A stretch of DNA of 64,000 nucleotides from Gemmatimonas phototrophica (GTDB lineage: Bacteria > Gemmatimonadota > Gemmatimonadetes > Gemmatimonadales > Gemmatimonadaceae), in assembly GCA_945869195.1 (NCBI GenBank), contig CAMBNV010000005.1:62001-126000 (forward strand), written 5' to 3'. Shown piece after piece: positions 9,661 to 16,864 of this stretch (the first letter of the stretch is position 1; the number at the start of each line of letters is the position of its first letter). The translations under genes were made by a program, and so were the position numbers. The notes beneath the pieces are model-generated. The model had not been told where the DNA came from. It saw only the letters and a program-made list of their open reading frames with translations, and made no database searches.

Positions 9661-10542
9661 ATGACCGTCGTCCACGATTTCATGGCGCTGCTCGACCTCG
9701 AGCCGCTCGAACACAACATCTACCGTGGCAACAACCGCGACGTCGGCACCGGCCGCGTGTTCGGTGGCCAGGTCTTCGCGCAGGCACTCGTCGCGGCGCG
9801 ACGCACTGTCCCAGCTGAACGCAATGCGCACTCCGTCCACGGGTATTTTCTCCGCGAAGGCGACTTTCGCGCACCGATCGTCTACTTCGTCGACCGGCCG
9901 CGCGATGGCAAGAGCTTCACAAGTCGGCGCGTCACCGCCATCCAGCACGGAGAGGCGATCTTCCACCTCTCAGCATCGTTCCACCTGGAGGAGCCTGGGT
10001 TCGACCATCAGGCGGCGATGCCAGACGTTCCGCATCCCGACTCTCTCCCCTCCGAGCTTTCGCTAGTTCGTGCGCGCGCCGACCTGATTCCTGAGCCACT
10101 CCGCAGCATCGTCATCCAGGAGCGGCCGATCGACATCCGCCCAATCACGCCCGCCGACCCGTACGCGAAACCGGAGAAGCCCGGGCCGGTGACGGCGCAG
10201 CGGCAGCTCTGGTTCCGGCTCGTAGAACGCATCGCCGACACGCCGATGCTGCATCAGGCCGTCCTCGCGTACGCCTCCGACTACGGTTTTCTCCCGACCG
10301 CGCTGCTGCCCCACGGGATCGCGCATCGCGATCCGAACCTCTTCATCGCGTCGCTCGACCACACGATCTGGTTCCACCGTACGTTTCGCGCTGACGAGTG
10401 GCTCCTCTACGTGAGCGACAGCCCCTCGGCGTCGGGCGCGCGCGGATTCGTGCGCGGACAGGTGTTCCGCCAGGATGGTACGATGGTCGCGTCGATGGCA
10501 CAGGAAGGTCTCCTCCGCCTCCGAGAGCCACGCGACGGATGA
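9661..10542 (+). CDS. tesB: Acyl-CoA thioesterase II
   Basis: TesB hydrolyses acyl-CoA to free fatty acid and CoA in the cytoplasm. The product has two hot-dog domains, with GRVFGGQVFAQAL near residue 31 and IASLDHTIWFHR near 229. By alignment with E. coli TesB the triad is Asp207, Ser231 (Thr in E. coli, hydroxyl kept) and Gln281. From ATG 9661 it is 293 aa and matches E. coli TesB end to end. An upstream ATG at 9613 has a better ribosome site (GGGGTGA, 7 nt spacing) and would add 16 residues, so the start is open. purF ends 88 nt before. Confidence 0.9.
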   Translation: MTVVHDFMALLDLEPLEHNIYRGNNRDVGTGRVFGGQVFAQALVAARRTVPAERNAHSVHGYFLREGDFRAPIVYFVDRPRDGKSFTSRRVTAIQHGEAIFHLSASFHLEEPGFDHQAAMPDVPHPDSLPSELSLVRARADLIPEPLRSIVIQERPIDIRPITPADPYAKPEKPGPVTAQRQLWFRLVERIADTPMLHQAVLAYASDYGFLPTALLPHGIAHRDPNLFIASLDHTIWFHRTFRADEWLLYVSDSPSASGARGFVRGQVFRQDGTMVASMAQEGLLRLREPRDG

Positions 10543-10784
10543 GCATGCGGCGCGGCGCCAAGATTGCAGGAGCGGTGTTCCTTTTCACCTGGGTGCCGCT
10601 CTCGCTGTGGCGCGGCATCGCATTCGGCCGGACCTTTCGCATCGGTCGCGTTGACGACCATTCGTCGGGTCCGCTCATCGAGGGAGTGATTCAGGTCGCC
10701 GCCGTGATGATCGCACCGGCTCTCCTTGTGGCACTCGCCGTGTTCGTCCTCTGGGCTTGGCGCGAGGAACACCGCGCGTCGTAG
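10539..10784 (+). CDS. Small two-span membrane protein, function unknown
   Basis: The 81-residue product has two hydrophobic stretches, about residues 8-22 (AGAVFLFTWVPLSLW) and 52-75 (VAAVMIAPALLVALAVFVLW), with a short soluble loop between them. The ATG overlaps the tesB stop (ATGA), which argues that it is a real coupled gene. I do not recognise a family. The 225 nt that follow (10785-11009) separate it from the convergent exchanger gene and hold a repeat copy but no gene. Confidence 0.6.
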   Translation: MSMRRGAKIAGAVFLFTWVPLSLWRGIAFGRTFRIGRVDDHSSGPLIEGVIQVAAVMIAPALLVALAVFVLWAWREEHRAS

Positions 10785-10914
10785 CGACCCAGTTTCTCTT
10801 ACACCGGAGTGGCACGGTCCCTTCCGGCCCGCGAGCCGCGCCACCGGGGCGGCGGGCACGCCGCGACCAGTTCGTCCGTGCGCGCGCGGTCGGCGATCGG
10901 GCGGTATACGCGAC

Positions 10915-10939
10915 CGACCCCGATTGAAATTCCTATCCC
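10915..10939 (+). repeat. 25-bp direct repeat, copy 1
   Basis: This 25-bp segment, beginning CGACCCCGATTGAAAT, recurs at 14314-14338 with only two differences. Weaker similarity continues on the 5' side (GTCGGCG-TCG-GGG in both copies). The copy lies in the non-coding gap between the small membrane gene and the exchanger gene. Confidence 0.6.
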
Positions 10940-11009
10940 GCGAGCGTAGTACGAACTGGGGTGCCGAAGAGGTGTTCATACCGCGCCCTGCTCTGAACAG
11001 CCCCCACAT

Positions 11010-12686
11010 CTACGACGGCGCGGTGAACAGGAAGTAGAGCAACAGCAGGTAGATCCCGGTCATCGCCGCCGCGTCGAGGTCCGAGAGATTCTGTTCGAGT
11101 TCGACGAACTGGTGCAACGCGTAGAAGAGCGGGAAGAGCAGGAGGACGAGCAGGAGCGTGGCAGAACTGATCGGCAACACAAACGCGGCGCCGCCGGTCG
11201 TTATCCCGAGGATCCCGATCACCAGCAGCGTGAATGGGAAGAGCAGGAACATCACCTGCGACATCCCGCCGAAAACATTACTGAGCGCGATCCCCAGTTC
11301 GCCGCGGCGATGCGACTTCCAAACGATGATGTATTCGCTGCTGCCGGCAAAGAACGCGAGCGCGGCGGCGGTCGGGATCGTCGGGAGCCCCATCCGGCCG
11401 AGTGCAGTCTCGGCGAAGCCGCCGATCGACTCGCCGCCGGCGTACGCCCCGATGAGACCGAGGGCGAACATCGAGCCGATCGCCGACCAACTGGTATCGT
11501 GGCCGAGCTTCGACGGCTCCAGTGGATGCGATTCGGCCTCGTCCCGTCCCTCGGCATAGTACTTGAGGAGCGAGTGCACGTAGTAGCCGTAGATAGCGAA
11601 CATCACGATGGCGATCGCGATCAGGTCGACGCCGACGAGCGCCGGCTTTCCATCGCCGACCTTGTGGACGATCATGACGACGCCGACGGTGAGCGCGATC
11701 GCCGCGCCGGCGATCATGATCTCGCCACCGGCGACGGTGAGCGACCGCGGCATCGCGTAGACGCCTTTGCGGTCCTTCGGCAAGAAGAATCCGTAGATCG
11801 AGAAGGCGAGCGCGTTGTTGAAGATCGTCACGATCGCGGTGACCACAGCGGCGAGCGGGTCCACGCGGACGAGGAAGGCGATCACGACGAACTCCGGCAG
11901 CGTACTGAGCAGCGACCCGACCGTGCCGGAGATGAACCCCTCCCAGTGGAGACGCGCCCCCAGCCGCTCGACGCCGGTGATGAACGCCTCGCATGCTCCC
12001 TGCAGGATCAACAGCCCGGCGATCAACTCGACGGCGGCGACGTAGGATCCCAGCCGAGTGAGCCATGCGGCGTCCGTCGCGTGGCCCGACGAGACAGTCA
12101 CCCAGAGCAGCAACCCGACACCCATCCAGATCTGCCACCCGTGCAGCGCCTTGCGCGCGTCGAGCGCGCGGATCGCGGTCGCCGCCCAGAACGACGCGCT
12201 CGGCAGCGCCGTCTTGACGCCGGACTTCCGCTCCCGGACGAGCCGCTCGAGCGCCGAGCGCAGGTTGGGCGACTCCGCCACCAGCTTGTCGAACGCCGCC
12301 TTGTCCACCCGCCAGAGGGAGATCTCGGTCTGCGCCGTGACCGTCGCCGAGCGGGTCTCGCCGGTCAGCAATGCCGTTTCCCCGACCAGGCTGCCGGCTC
12401 CAACGTCCCAGCTCTGCGTCTGCCCGTCGCGCGTGACGCGGGCGATCCCGCTCTCGATGAAGTACATCGCGTCGCCGCCGGCGCCTTGCTCGATGATCCG
12501 CGCTCCGGCGTCGTGCGATTCGTGATGGACCCAGGGGGCGATGGCCTGCACTTCCTCGGGCGGCAAGGCCCGCAGGAGATCGATCTGGCTGAGACGCCGG
12601 AGGATGGCGGCGAGTTTGCGGGTGCCTTCGGCCTCGGGAGCTGCCTCCGAGCCGATTTCCACTTCGACCTGCGACGCTGGTGCCAT
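11010..12686 (-). CDS. Cyclic-nucleotide-binding domain fused to CaCA-type cation exchanger
   Basis: The 558-residue protein has an N-terminal CAP-family cyclic-nucleotide-binding domain (about residues 28-150, with a phosphate-cassette-like GETALLTGETRSATV) followed by roughly ten membrane spans (about 185-555). The membrane part carries two inverted alpha-type repeats as in Na+/Ca2+ exchangers: GTVGSLLSTLPEFVV in the first and FFAGSSEYIIVWK in the second, which lacks the usual proline. The ATG at 12686 has AGGAG 11 nt upstream; a longer upstream frame runs through the divergent gene and is rejected. Cyclic-nucleotide control of cation/calcium exchange is inferred. The ion and ligand are not known. 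Confidence 0.8.
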   Translation of the reverse strand: MAPASQVEVEIGSEAAPEAEGTRKLAAILRRLSQIDLLRALPPEEVQAIAPWVHHESHDAGARIIEQGAGGDAMYFIESGIARVTRDGQTQSWDVGAGSLVGETALLTGETRSATVTAQTEISLWRVDKAAFDKLVAESPNLRSALERLVRERKSGVKTALPSASFWAATAIRALDARKALHGWQIWMGVGLLLWVTVSSGHATDAAWLTRLGSYVAAVELIAGLLILQGACEAFITGVERLGARLHWEGFISGTVGSLLSTLPEFVVIAFLVRVDPLAAVVTAIVTIFNNALAFSIYGFFLPKDRKGVYAMPRSLTVAGGEIMIAGAAIALTVGVVMIVHKVGDGKPALVGVDLIAIAIVMFAIYGYYVHSLLKYYAEGRDEAESHPLEPSKLGHDTSWSAIGSMFALGLIGAYAGGESIGGFAETALGRMGLPTIPTAAALAFFAGSSEYIIVWKSHRRGELGIALSNVFGGMSQVMFLLFPFTLLVIGILGITTGGAAFVLPISSATLLLVLLLFPLFYALHQFVELEQNLSDLDAAAMTGIYLLLLYFLFTAPS

Positions 12687-12773
12687 GGTTCGTTGAGCTC
12701 CTGGTGGGATGAACACCCGGTAAGATGCGGCGGCCGGGGCATTCGGGCCATAGTGTTCCGGCGCCGACCCCCG

Positions 12774-12779
12774 TATGAT
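12774..12779 (+). promoter_or_regulatory. -10 box (TATGAT) of the K+ channel gene, leaderless arrangement
   Basis: TATGAT ends exactly 6 nt before the ATG at 12786, and no purine-rich ribosome site lies between. This spacing puts the transcription start at or next to the start codon. A -35 element is poor. The divergent exchanger start lies 100 bp away, so this short region must serve both genes. Confidence 0.45.
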
Positions 12780-12785
12780 TTCGGC

Positions 12786-13859
12786 ATGCCGTCCGATACC
12801 AGCAAGCTGCAGAGCCGCCTCCTCGGCGCCGCCGCCATCATCGCCGGGACCTTCGCGGTCGGGGTCCTCGGCTATCGCGTGATCGGCGACGACCGACACA
12901 CGTGGATGGACGCCATCTATATGACGGCGAACGTGCTCACGACGGTGGGCTTTCGCGAGGCGATCACCATCGAAGGCGATACGGGCGCGCAGCTCTTCAC
13001 CATCGCATTGCTCTTCTTCGGAGCGGGCGCACTCGTCTACGCCACCTCGATCACTACCGCGTTCATCGTTGAAGGGGACCTCACGCAGAGATTCAGGAGC
13101 CGTCGCATGCAGCGTGCCATTGGGGAGATGAAGAACCACTACATCGTGTGCGGAACAGGAGCGACGGGCTACGCCGTGCTCCGCGAGCTCCTCCACACCG
13201 AGCGACCCGTCGTGGCGATCGAGCTGCACGAAGAGCGTGTGCAGCGGCTCCAGGTGGAGTTTCCGAACGTGCCGCTGCTCAAAGGGGACTTCACCGACAA
13301 TGAGGTCCTGGTGAGCGCCGGGATCGCGGTTGCCGCGGGCATCGTGATCTGCACGACGATCGAGAAGGATTCGCTCGTCACGACGGTCACCGCGCGTCTA
13401 CTGAACCCGCGGCTGCGGATCATCGCGCGGGCGGCCACCGAGCGCTCGATGGAACGTCTGCGGCACGCCGGAGCCGACAGTGTGGTCTCGCCGGCGCTCA
13501 TCGGTGGCATGCGGATGGCGAGCGAGCTCATCCGTCCGGCCGTGGTCGGATTCCTCGACATGATGCTCAAGGACCGGGATCGCAATCTGCGTGTCGACGA
13601 GGTCCCCGTCCCGGACGACTCACCCTTTCTCGGATCGGCGTTGAGCGAACTGCAGGCCCACGCGCGGACCAACTGCCTTGTGGTGGCGACCCGGAGCACC
13701 GGCGGCGCGTATTTCTACAATCCCTCGGAGCAGACCGTGCTTGAGCGGGGGAACGTACTCATCGTGATGGGCGACCCGGCGGGAGTCCGGGCCCTCACGA
13801 GGTTGTGCGCGACCGGAAGCGCGGCAGCTGAGCCGACTGCGAGTCCCGCGCGGCCCTGA
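12786..13859 (+). CDS. Two-span potassium channel with RCK (TrkA-N/TrkA-C) domains
   Basis: The 357-residue protein has two membrane helices (about 12-31 and 68-90) around a pore loop, then a Rossmann RCK domain (IVCGTGATGYAVLREL near 120, GDFTDNEVL near 165) and a C-terminal TrkA-C-like domain. This is the MthK-type layout for ligand-gated K+ flux. The selectivity filter reads TTVGFRE (Thr53-Val54-Gly55-Phe56-Arg57) where TVGYGD is usual. The ATG at 12786 is used; the open frame extending upstream is antisense to the exchanger gene. The two genes are divergent and are probably a functional ion-homeostasis pair. Confidence 0.85.
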   Translation: MPSDTSKLQSRLLGAAAIIAGTFAVGVLGYRVIGDDRHTWMDAIYMTANVLTTVGFREAITIEGDTGAQLFTIALLFFGAGALVYATSITTAFIVEGDLTQRFRSRRMQRAIGEMKNHYIVCGTGATGYAVLRELLHTERPVVAIELHEERVQRLQVEFPNVPLLKGDFTDNEVLVSAGIAVAAGIVICTTIEKDSLVTTVTARLLNPRLRIIARAATERSMERLRHAGADSVVSPALIGGMRMASELIRPAVVGFLDMMLKDRDRNLRVDEVPVPDDSPFLGSALSELQAHARTNCLVVATRSTGGAYFYNPSEQTVLERGNVLIVMGDPAGVRALTRLCATGSAAAEPTASPARP

Positions 13860-14442
13860 CACACCACACGCGAATCGTTATCATCCAGGTCGCCGCGCGT
13901 GGTATGCTCTGAATCGTACTCGCCTCGCTGATACGGACTCCGGTCGGCACCAACTGTCGTTATGCGGCGCCTCTGCGCCGCGAGCTGCCTAGACTACCTG
14001 CCAAGACCGTGCGCCGCGCTCCTTCGATAGTCTTCGCGGCGTCAAGGGTATCGGTGTAGGTGGAGAGGTCAAGATCCATGTACGCGAGCACAACTGAAAC
14101 GCTTCTGAAGCGCCCGCGACGGGCGTATCCCCGGCGCTCCCGTCCCTCCGAGCGCCGATGGCCCGATGGTGCGTCCGATCGGTCCCCGCTGGCATCGTCC
14201 CCCGACTGGAACCACCGGTCGCACGGCCCACGAGGCGCGCGATCGAGTGAGTCAGCACGCCGCCGACCGTCTGTCGGCGCTCGCGGGGATGGCAATCGCG
14301 CCGAATACTCAAACGACCCCGATCGAAATGCCTATCCCAAATGAATTGTGTGCAGAATCAGGAGACCGTCGCCGACAATACATTGATAAAGAACAAAGTG
14401 GCGGGGTTTCTCATTACCGGAGGCTAGGATAATATTCAGGCG
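13860..14442. other. Non-coding stretch at the edge of the accessory patch
   Basis: No convincing gene is seen in these roughly 580 nt; the short frames on both strands are arginine- and proline-rich shadows. It contains a tight hairpin (GCGGCGC-CTCT-GCGCCGC, about 13963-13980), the second copy of the 25-bp repeat and, from about 14340 on, a clear drop in GC that continues into the next gene. A TAATAT box at 14430-14435 could be a -10 element. Confidence 0.5.
14314..14338 (+). repeat. 25-bp direct repeat, copy 2
   Basis: This copy differs from the one at 10915-10939 at two positions (T/C and T/G). Just upstream it has an inverted repeat (TCGGCGC ... GCGCCGA), and the first copy has a related GGTCGG ... 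CCGACC pair. Together the copies bracket the exchanger and channel genes in direct orientation. Confidence 0.6.
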
Positions 14443-14676
14443 GTGGCCGGGCAGATGATGACTTTTTTCACTGCGATCGGGTTTGTATTTCCACCACATT
14501 CTTTCGTGGCCTACAGCCGTGGATGGGCCGCTGAAGATATGGAACATAATGTCAAAAAAGCGCTGGGATGCGAAGACCTGAGAAAGGATGTTCGAGAGTT
14601 GGTAGAGCGTTGTGTCGAAACTGTGAAGCCATTAGTTAAGAATTTAGAAACGTTCGTTACCAGAGGAGTGAATACG

Positions 14677-14910
14677 ATGAGCCCGAAACAAAACGCCCCC
14701 TATGTGAAAGAAGAGACACCTGGACGCAAGGCCTGGTGCTCCTGCGGAGAGTCCGCCAATCAGCCTTACTGCGACGGAAGCCACAAATCAAAGAACACCG
14801 GAAAATCGCCGGTCATCGTGGAAATCACCGAAGCAAAAAAAGTGGCCTGGTGCGGTTGCAAGCAGTCTAAGAACGGCGCTTTCTGTGACGGAACACATTC
14901 GAAGCTCTAG
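14677..14910 (+). CDS. Tandem CDGSH-type iron-sulfur protein
   Basis: The 77-residue protein carries two CDGSH modules. The first has ligands Cys21, Cys23, Cys32 and His36; the second has Cys59, Cys61, Cys70 and His74. Each should bind a 2Fe-2S cluster as in mitoNEET-like proteins, giving a redox or cluster-transfer role in the cytoplasm. The ATG at 14677 has a strong GAGGAG 8 nt upstream; an in-frame ATG at 14539 would add 46 residues of helical sequence. AT-rich codons (AAA, GAA, AAC) set it apart from the neighbourhood and suggest acquisition by transfer. Confidence 0.85.
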   Translation: MSPKQNAPYVKEETPGRKAWCSCGESANQPYCDGSHKSKNTGKSPVIVEITEAKKVAWCGCKQSKNGAFCDGTHSKL

Positions 14911-14919
14911 ATAGAAATA

Positions 14920-15279
14920 ATGGAAACGGCGCCCGTGCAAGGACAGGCTCTCGTGAGCAATCAGGTGAGCATCCCGAACACCCGTCCCCTTGAGCGTCGC
15001 CCGATTCATCCGGGTGAGATCCTTCGCGAGGAGTTTCTCCCGGAGTACGGGCTGTCGGTGACGGCACTCGCTGAGGCGGCCGGCGTCTCGCGGCAGTCCA
15101 TGAACGAGTTGCTCCGCGAGCGCCGGGCGCTGACCCCAGAGATGGCCCTCCGACTTGGGAAGCTCTTCGGCACGTCGCCGGAGTTCTGGCTGAACCTGCA
15201 GCGGAATGTGGATCTGTGGGATACCGCCCGTGGTCTGAAGCGCGAGATTTCGCACATCCATCCGCTTCAGGTCGCATAA
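14920..15279 (+). CDS. higA: HigA/VapI-family antitoxin-like HTH protein, without a toxin partner
   Basis: The 119-residue product has the HigA signature: PIHPGEILREEFLPEYGLS, then an XRE-type helix-turn-helix (ALAEAAGVSRQSMNELLRE, about residues 50-68) and RLGKLFGTSPEFWLNLQ. HigA normally neutralises the HigB mRNA-cleaving toxin and represses the higBA operon, with higB immediately upstream. Here the upstream gene is the CDGSH protein 9 nt away and no HigB-like frame is seen on either side. It may be an orphan antitoxin or a stand-alone regulator. Confidence 0.75.
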   Translation: METAPVQGQALVSNQVSIPNTRPLERRPIHPGEILREEFLPEYGLSVTALAEAAGVSRQSMNELLRERRALTPEMALRLGKLFGTSPEFWLNLQRNVDLWDTARGLKREISHIHPLQVA

Positions 15280-15356
15280 CGAAGGTTGGTGCAGACGGCC
15301 GCGGACAACCCAACGTTAGGCCGATCCGACGTTGCCCAGCGACGTTGCGACCCTGC

Positions 15357-15385
15357 TTGACATCGCACGTTGCATAGTTTAAGCT
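15357..15385 (+). promoter_or_regulatory. marR promoter (TTGACA-N17-TAAGCT)
   Basis: A perfect -35 box TTGACA (15357-15362), a 17-nt spacer and TAAGCT (15380-15385) precede the marR ATG by 6 nt. No ribosome-binding site is present, so a leaderless transcript is likely. The -10 box lies inside the palindromic operator. Confidence 0.65.
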
Positions 15386-15394
15386 AGAACTATG
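15373..15394. promoter_or_regulatory. MarR-type operator overlapping the marR start codon
   Basis: A 22-bp palindrome reads CATAGTT-N8-AACTATG with AGCT near its centre. It covers the -10 box and the first bases of the marR coding sequence, so bound MarR would block its own transcription. A related sequence lies upstream of the next gene. Confidence 0.7.
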
Positions 15395-15823
15395 TCGAAG
15401 ACACGCGCTGGTTCCAGCACTACTGCCTGGTTCCGTATGGCTCGCACGGTTGAGCGCATTTATCGAGGCATGGGCGCAGTGTTCCGGGCGCACGGTCTTA
15501 CGGCGCCACAGTTCGACGTGCTGGCAACGCTGACACGCCGCGGTGACGTGTCACAGCAGACCTTGGCCTCACAGCTCCTCGTCTCGAAGGGCAACGTCAG
15601 TTTCGTCGTCACACGTATGGAGACCGCGGGTCTCATCGACCGCAAATCGGATGCTGCGGATCCGCGGGCGAATCAGCTGAGCCTCACCCCGCGCGGACGC
15701 GCGCTGTACGAGCGAATCATGCCGGAACACGATGCCGTTCTCGCGACGCATTTCGGGCGTCTCAACGCCACGCAACTCGAGACGCTCGTTTCGATCATCC
15801 GCGTGCTCGACGTCGCTGACTGA
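15392..15823 (+). CDS. MarR-family transcriptional regulator
   Basis: The 143-residue protein has the MarR winged helix: LTAPQFDVLATL at about 35-46, recognition region SQQTLASQLLVSKGNVSFVVTR at about 53-74, and the wing RKSDAADPRANQLSLTPRG at about 84-102. MarR dimers usually release DNA on binding a small ligand or after oxidation. The overlapping palindrome indicates autorepression, and a second half-conserved site before the gene at 15914 suggests that gene is its other target. The inducer is unknown. Confidence 0.9.
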   Translation: MSKTRAGSSTTAWFRMARTVERIYRGMGAVFRAHGLTAPQFDVLATLTRRGDVSQQTLASQLLVSKGNVSFVVTRMETAGLIDRKSDAADPRANQLSLTPRGRALYERIMPEHDAVLATHFGRLNATQLETLVSIIRVLDVAD

Positions 15824-15849
15824 GCGTCGGGGCCTTTTTTTCGCCTCAG

Positions 15850-15868
15850 AGCTCAAGCTTATACTATT
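15850..15868. promoter_or_regulatory. Second MarR-type operator
   Basis: On the minus strand this reads AATAGTATAAGCTTGAGCT. It matches the first operator (ATAGTTTAAGCTAGAACT) at 15 of 18 positions. It overlaps a TATACT box (15860-15865) that is a good -10 element for the gene starting at 15914. Confidence 0.55.
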
Positions 15869-15913
15869 GTTCGTCTCGACCCACCCCACCACTTCCCTTC
15901 TCAGGAGTCACGC

Positions 15914-16345
15914 ATGTCCTCTCTTTCCAGCTCACCTCGGAAGTTCCCGTTCAAGCGCGTCGCGACCGCCGCCCTGCTCGCGGGGGTCGCCGCCGCCGTG
16001 CTGAATCTCATCGTCTTTGCCGTCGCCAGCGCCGCGGACGTGGCGTTCATCGTCCAGATGGACCCGTCATCTCCCGCCGGACCGCTGCCCGCACCGAGCT
16101 TCGCGATCGGGTCCTTCGTGCCCGCTCTGGTGGCGGGCGGCCTCCTGCTCGCGCTCGATGTCTTCACGAAACACCCTGTTCGGATCTTCGTCGGCATCGC
16201 CGCCGCCGTGGCCCTGCTGTCGATGGGCGGTCCCGCGACGGTCGCCGCGGCATCGTTCGGCACCCGCGTCGCACTCGCGGTCATGCACGTCGTCGCCGCC
16301 GCCACGATCACCACGATGCTGCTTCGGCGCGGGCGCGCCGCGTGA
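15914..16345 (+). CDS. Four-span membrane protein, DUF6069-like
   Basis: The 143-residue product has four hydrophobic helices (about 16-40, 60-80, 89-112 and 114-135) and short loops. It looks like the DUF6069 group of small membrane proteins, which have no known activity. The ATG at 15914 has AGGAG 7 nt upstream. A MarR-type operator and a TATACT box precede it, so it is probably controlled by the adjacent MarR regulator. Its stop overlaps the GTG of the next, broken gene. Confidence 0.7.
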   Translation: MSSLSSSPRKFPFKRVATAALLAGVAAAVLNLIVFAVASAADVAFIVQMDPSSPAGPLPAPSFAIGSFVPALVAGGLLLALDVFTKHPVRIFVGIAAAVALLSMGGPATVAAASFGTRVALAVMHVVAAATITTMLLRRGRAA

Positions 16346-16512
16346 CGACAGCAGGTGCCCCACGCTTCATCGCGGCCTTCGCTGGCCTCATCGCGATCAT
16401 CGTTCCCAGCATCGGCGTGGCGCAACCGCACGTGCCTCTGCCCGCGGTGAACCTCGGGGGCTCGAGCTTCCTCGACAGAGCCGGCGGACCAGGCCCTTTT
16501 GTGAGTTCTTAA
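16342..16512 (+). pseudogene. Truncated SphA/phenol-MetA-type outer-membrane protein, 5' stub
   Basis: A GTG start overlaps the previous stop. The 56 codons encode a signal peptide (about 1-28, ending GVAQ) and then the start of a mature protein with LPAVNLGGSSFLDRAGGPG. That motif opens COG4313/SphA and Phenol_MetA_deg proteins, which are about 300-residue beta-barrel-like proteins. Reading stops at 16510 exactly where transposase-like sequence begins, so the gene seems to have lost most of its length to an insertion or deletion. The family call is from memory of the motif. Confidence 0.5.
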
Positions 16513-16839
16513 GGGACGAACGATGAGCGCTTCGCGCGCGAGTACGGCCCGTGGCGCCCCGAAGTCGGGCAGGTCACGGACAAGTTCCTCGCCTGCGGCA
16601 TTCTGGAGCACGGCTTCGCGCGCATCCGCTGCGACGCCTGCGCGCACGAGTACCTGCTTGCGTTCTCGTGCAAATGCCGTTACTTCTGCCCTAGCTGCCG
16701 CGCCAAGCGGCTGGCCATCTGGGCGCAGTGGCTGGACCCGACACTCCTCGCGCCCGTCCCGCACCGGCAGGTCGTCCTCACGATCCCGAAGCGGCTGCGC
16801 GCCTATTCCCTCTATCGCCGCCGCCTGCTCGGCGAGATC
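16513..16839 (+). pseudogene. IS91-family transposase fragment (N-terminal zinc-binding part)
   Basis: The frame open from 16513 encodes about 109 residues with no start codon. It shows RFAREYGPWRPEVGQV, then a cysteine-rich zinc-binding segment (KFLACGILEHGFARIRCDAC, FSCKCRYFCPSCRAKR) and APVPHRQVVLTIPKRLRAY. This is the N-terminal part of IS91-type rolling-circle transposases. The catalytic tyrosine region is missing; similarity ends near 16839, 25 nt before arsM. IS91-like elements move adjacent genes by one-ended transposition, which fits the neighbouring arsM. Confidence 0.85.
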
Positions 16840-16864
16840 GGCCACTCGTCGCAGGAGCACACCG

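Noticed and set aside
11112-12785. Plus-strand open frame extending the K+ channel gene to 915 codons
   Set aside because: The upstream 558 codons are antisense to the exchanger gene and are low-complexity Arg/Glu/Asp-rich; the channel's own start at 12786 has a -10 box and normal family length.
13960-14312. Minus-strand frames of 107-111 codons
   Set aside because: Arginine-rich, mutually overlapping in two frames, no ribosome site and no family resemblance.
13860-14440. Second copy of the ssrA 3' end as an attachment site
   Set aside because: Searched by eye for the T-arm/acceptor sequence on both strands; no match found.
14332-14547. 71-codon minus-strand frame in the AT-rich patch
   Set aside because: Opposite to the CDGSH gene direction with no ribosome site; contains nothing recognisable.
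14443-14919. HigB toxin gene upstream of higA
   Set aside because: The frames here encode the CDGSH protein and its possible extension; no RelE/HigB motif is present.
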